In this document: in pieces, positions 6,122-8,372 of the stretch
Position numbering within the stretch: position 1 is the stretch's first letter
Layout: the number at the start of each line of letters is the position of its first letter
Program-made: the position numbers and the translations under genes
DNA from: Candidatus Omnitrophota bacterium
GTDB lineage: Bacteria > Omnitrophota > Gorgyraeia > Tantalellales > Tantalellaceae
NCBI GenBank assembly: GCA_018814505.1
Contig: JAHIZQ010000024.1
Location: 1 to 8,372 of the forward strand
DNA: 8,372 nucleotides
Reading direction: 5' to 3'
The notes under the pieces: generated by a model
What the model was told of the DNA's origin: nothing
The model's database searches: none
Seen by the model: only the letters and a program-made list of their open reading frames with translations

Positions 6122-8372
6122 TTATCCCTTTACAAATTTTAATTCCGTTTTTCCTTTTTGCGCGGTTACTTTAATTTTAGCCCCGTCTTTAAATGTTCCC
6201 GCTAAAATTTCCTCAGCCAAAGGATTTTCAAGATATCGCTGAATAATCCTTTTAAGGGGTCTGGCTCCAAAAATCTTATCAAACCCTCTTTCAATAAGAA
6301 AAACTTTCGCCTTGCTATCAAGAATTAACTCAATGCTTTTTTCTTTTAAACGTTCCGCCACTTCTTTTATTTCTATCTCGACTATCTGCTTCAGATCGGC
6401 TCTTGTCAAACTTCTGAACACAATAACATCATCAACTCTATTCAAAAATTCCGGTTTAAAAGTTTTCTTTACGGCTTCCAAAAGCCTTCCCTTCATTTCT
6501 TTATACCCTTCTTCTTCCTCCTGAGTTTTAAATCCTATCGCCCCTGTTTTTTTAAGTAAATTCGCGCCGATATTGGACGTCATAATGAGTATTGTATTTT
6601 TAAAACTCACCTTCCTGCCGTAAGAATCCGTAAGACGGCCTTCATCTAAAAGCTGAAGAAGTATATTAAAAACATCCGGATGAGCTTTTTCAATTTCATC
6701 AAGAAGCACTACCGCATAAGGACGTCTTCTTACTTTTTCTGTTAACTGGCCGCCTTCCTCATACCCAATATACCCGGGAGGCGCACCGACCAATCTGGAC
6801 ACATTGAACTTCTCCATGTATTCAGACATATCGATTTGGATAATAGCATCCTCATCCCCGAACATTATTTCAGCCAGTTTCCTGCCTAATAACGTTTTTC
6901 CTACGCCCGTAGGCCCCATAAAAATAAAAGTTCCTATAGGCCGATTGGGATCCTTTATTCCCGCGCGTGAACGTCTGACCGCGTGAGCGATAGCTGTTAT
7001 AGCCTCATCCTGGCCGACTACTCGCGCTTTTAACCCCTCTTCCAACCTGAGATATTTTTCTGATTCTTTTTCTTCAACTTTAATTAACGGAATTCCCGTC
7101 CAATCTGAAACAATAGACGCTATATCTTCATCGGAAACTATAACATCTTGTTTATTCTTTCCGCTTTTCCATTCAACTTTTTTCTGTTCCAGCTCCTCCC
7201 TAGCTTTACGTTCCGAATCTCTGACCCGCGCGGCTTTTTCAAAATCCTGCTCTTTAACTGCTTCTTCTTTTTCGCGTTTAATTTCTTCTATTTTTTTTTC
7301 TTCTTCAGTTAACTCTTTAGGCATTACCATCGTTGACAGTTTAGCTTTGGATCCGGCTTCATCAATAAGATCAATGGCTTTATCCGGCAGAAACCGACCG
7401 CTAATGTATTGATCCGACATTTTCGCCGCGGCTTCCAACGCTTTATCTGAAAATTTTATCTTATGATGAGCCTCATATTTATCCCGTAACCCATTTAATA
7501 TTTTTATAGTTTCTTCAACGCTTGGAGGGTCAACCGTTACCGGCTGAAACCTTCTTTCCAAAGCCGGATCTTTCTCAATATTTTTTCGATATTCATCTAA
7601 TGTCGTAGCTCCAATACACTGAATTTCTCCTCTTTGTAAGGAAGGTTTTAAAATATTTGACGCATCTATCGCGCCTTCCGCGCCGCCCGCTCCCACAAGA
7701 GTATGGATTTCATCAATAAAAACCATAACCTCAGGTGTGTCCTTTATTTCTTTCATAACAGCTTTTATCCGCTCCTCAAACTGTCCGCGATATTTTGTCC
7801 CAGCAATCATCATTGCTAAATCCAGGATTAAAAGACGTTTCCCCTTCAAGACTTCAGGAATATCTCCCGCGACTATCTTCTGCGCCAACCCTTCAACAAT
7901 AGCAGTTTTTCCAACACCGGCTTCCCCTATTAGAATAGGATTATTCTTTTTACGCCTACTTAGAATCTGAATAACCCTTTGTATTTCTTTATCTCTACCA
8001 ATCACAGGATCCAACTCATCTTGGCTTGCCATTTCCGTAAGATCCCTGCCGAAAGAATCCAAAGCCGGAGTTTTCGTCCGTTTTTTACGTTTCGTGTCCG
8101 AGTCTGAAAGCGCGCTATATCCGGGCACCGATGATCCCAACAGACTCAAAACCTCATCTCTCACAGTTTTAAGATCAAGCCCCACATTCAAGAGAACTTG
8201 GCTTGCCACGCCATCGCCTTCGCGTATAAGACCCAATAATATATGCTCTGTTCCGATATAGTTATGTCCAAGAGATCTGGCTTCATGAAAAGACGATTCG
8301 AGTACATGTTTAACTCTTGGTGAAAGTTCAGGTTTTTTTTCACTTTTTTGTTGGTTTTTTGGGATATTTTCT
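6122..8372 (-). CDS. clpC: ATP-dependent Clp protease ATPase ClpC, 5' end beyond the window
   Basis: AAA+ unfoldase that threads proteins into the ClpP protease. The frame is open to the right edge: 749 full codons, with about 60-80 N-terminal residues missing compared with ~810-residue relatives. Reading continues upstream of the TTG at 8236, so that is not the start. In fragment numbering, the second half of the N domain is at about 15-80 (LSPRVKHVLE...LGHNYIGTEHILLGLIREG). The first ATPase domain has Walker A GEAGVGKT (149-156), pore loop KYRG and Walker B VFIDE (217-221). A UVR-like coiled segment (about 367-397, QDFEKAARVRD) marks ClpC rather than ClpB. The second ATPase domain has Walker A GPTGVGKT (486-493) and LLDE (556-559). 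GAIGF at 610-614 matches the ClpP-docking loop, so a ClpP partner is likely. It precedes mlaE by 59 bases. Confidence 0.96.
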   Translation of the reverse strand, partial: ENIPKNQQKSEKKPELSPRVKHVLESSFHEARSLGHNYIGTEHILLGLIREGDGVASQVLLNVGLDLKTVRDEVLSLLGSSVPGYSALSDSDTKRKKRTKTPALDSFGRDLTEMASQDELDPVIGRDKEIQRVIQILSRRKKNNPILIGEAGVGKTAIVEGLAQKIVAGDIPEVLKGKRLLILDLAMMIAGTKYRGQFEERIKAVMKEIKDTPEVMVFIDEIHTLVGAGGAEGAIDASNILKPSLQRGEIQCIGATTLDEYRKNIEKDPALERRFQPVTVDPPSVEETIKILNGLRDKYEAHHKIKFSDKALEAAAKMSDQYISGRFLPDKAIDLIDEAGSKAKLSTMVMPKELTEEEKKIEEIKREKEEAVKEQDFEKAARVRDSERKAREELEQKKVEWKSGKNKQDVIVSDEDIASIVSDWTGIPLIKVEEKESEKYLRLEEGLKARVVGQDEAITAIAHAVRRSRAGIKDPNRPIGTFIFMGPTGVGKTLLGRKLAEIMFGDEDAIIQIDMSEYMEKFNVSRLVGAPPGYIGYEEGGQLTEKVRRRPYAVVLLDEIEKAHPDVFNILLQLLDEGRLTDSYGRKVSFKNTILIMTSNIGANLLKKTGAIGFKTQEEEEGYKEMKGRLLEAVKKTFKPEFLNRVDDVIVFRSLTRADLKQIVEIEIKEVAERLKEKSIELILDSKAKVFLIERGFDKIFGARPLKRIIQRYLENPLAEEILAGTFKDGAKIKVTAQKGKTELKFVKG

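Noticed and set aside
1..8372. Defence, mobile or secretion system hidden in the window
   Set aside because: Every long frame on the coding strand belongs to a recognisable housekeeping or envelope family, with no transposase, integrase, nuclease-toxin pair or spacer array.

Overview
This window is an almost gap-free, single-strand stretch of bacterial chromosome. All eight recognisable genes read on the minus strand, so transcription runs right to left: clpC (5' end off the right edge), mlaE, mlaF, mlaD, a yacL-type membrane PIN/TRAM protein, ispF, cysE and cysS (3' end off the left edge). Base composition is moderately AT-rich, and no RNA gene, insertion sequence, CRISPR array or phage gene is visible.

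The order clpC ... yacL - ispF - cysE - cysS matches the well-known Firmicutes cluster (B. subtilis clpC-radA-disA-yacL-ispD-ispF-gltX-cysE-cysS). Here radA/disA are replaced by an mlaEFD outer-membrane lipid transport module, and ispD and gltX are missing. An MCE-type lipid transporter implies a two-membrane envelope. Together these suggest a diderm lineage that kept a Gram-positive-like gene order, for example one of the poorly cultured phyla such as Omnitrophota or Elusimicrobiota. That placement is inference and the sequence does not settle it.

Layout: 8372-6122 is the ClpC AAA+ unfoldase. 6062-3721 is the MlaE permease, MlaF ATPase and MlaD MCE protein, tightly spaced as one transport unit. 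3653-2616 is the membrane-anchored PIN/TRAM protein. About 12 bases later comes ispF (MEP isoprenoid pathway), then cysE (O-acetylserine synthesis). A 264-base non-coding gap (1046-1309) holds three inverted repeats. Last is cysS, which charges tRNA-Cys with the amino acid whose synthesis CysE begins.

I see no clearly new system. The points most worth a second look are the Firmicutes-like order interrupted by mla genes, the ispD-less yacL/ispF junction, the structured gap before cysS, the hydrophobic N-terminal extension of CysE, and the tandem repeat in the MlaD tail.
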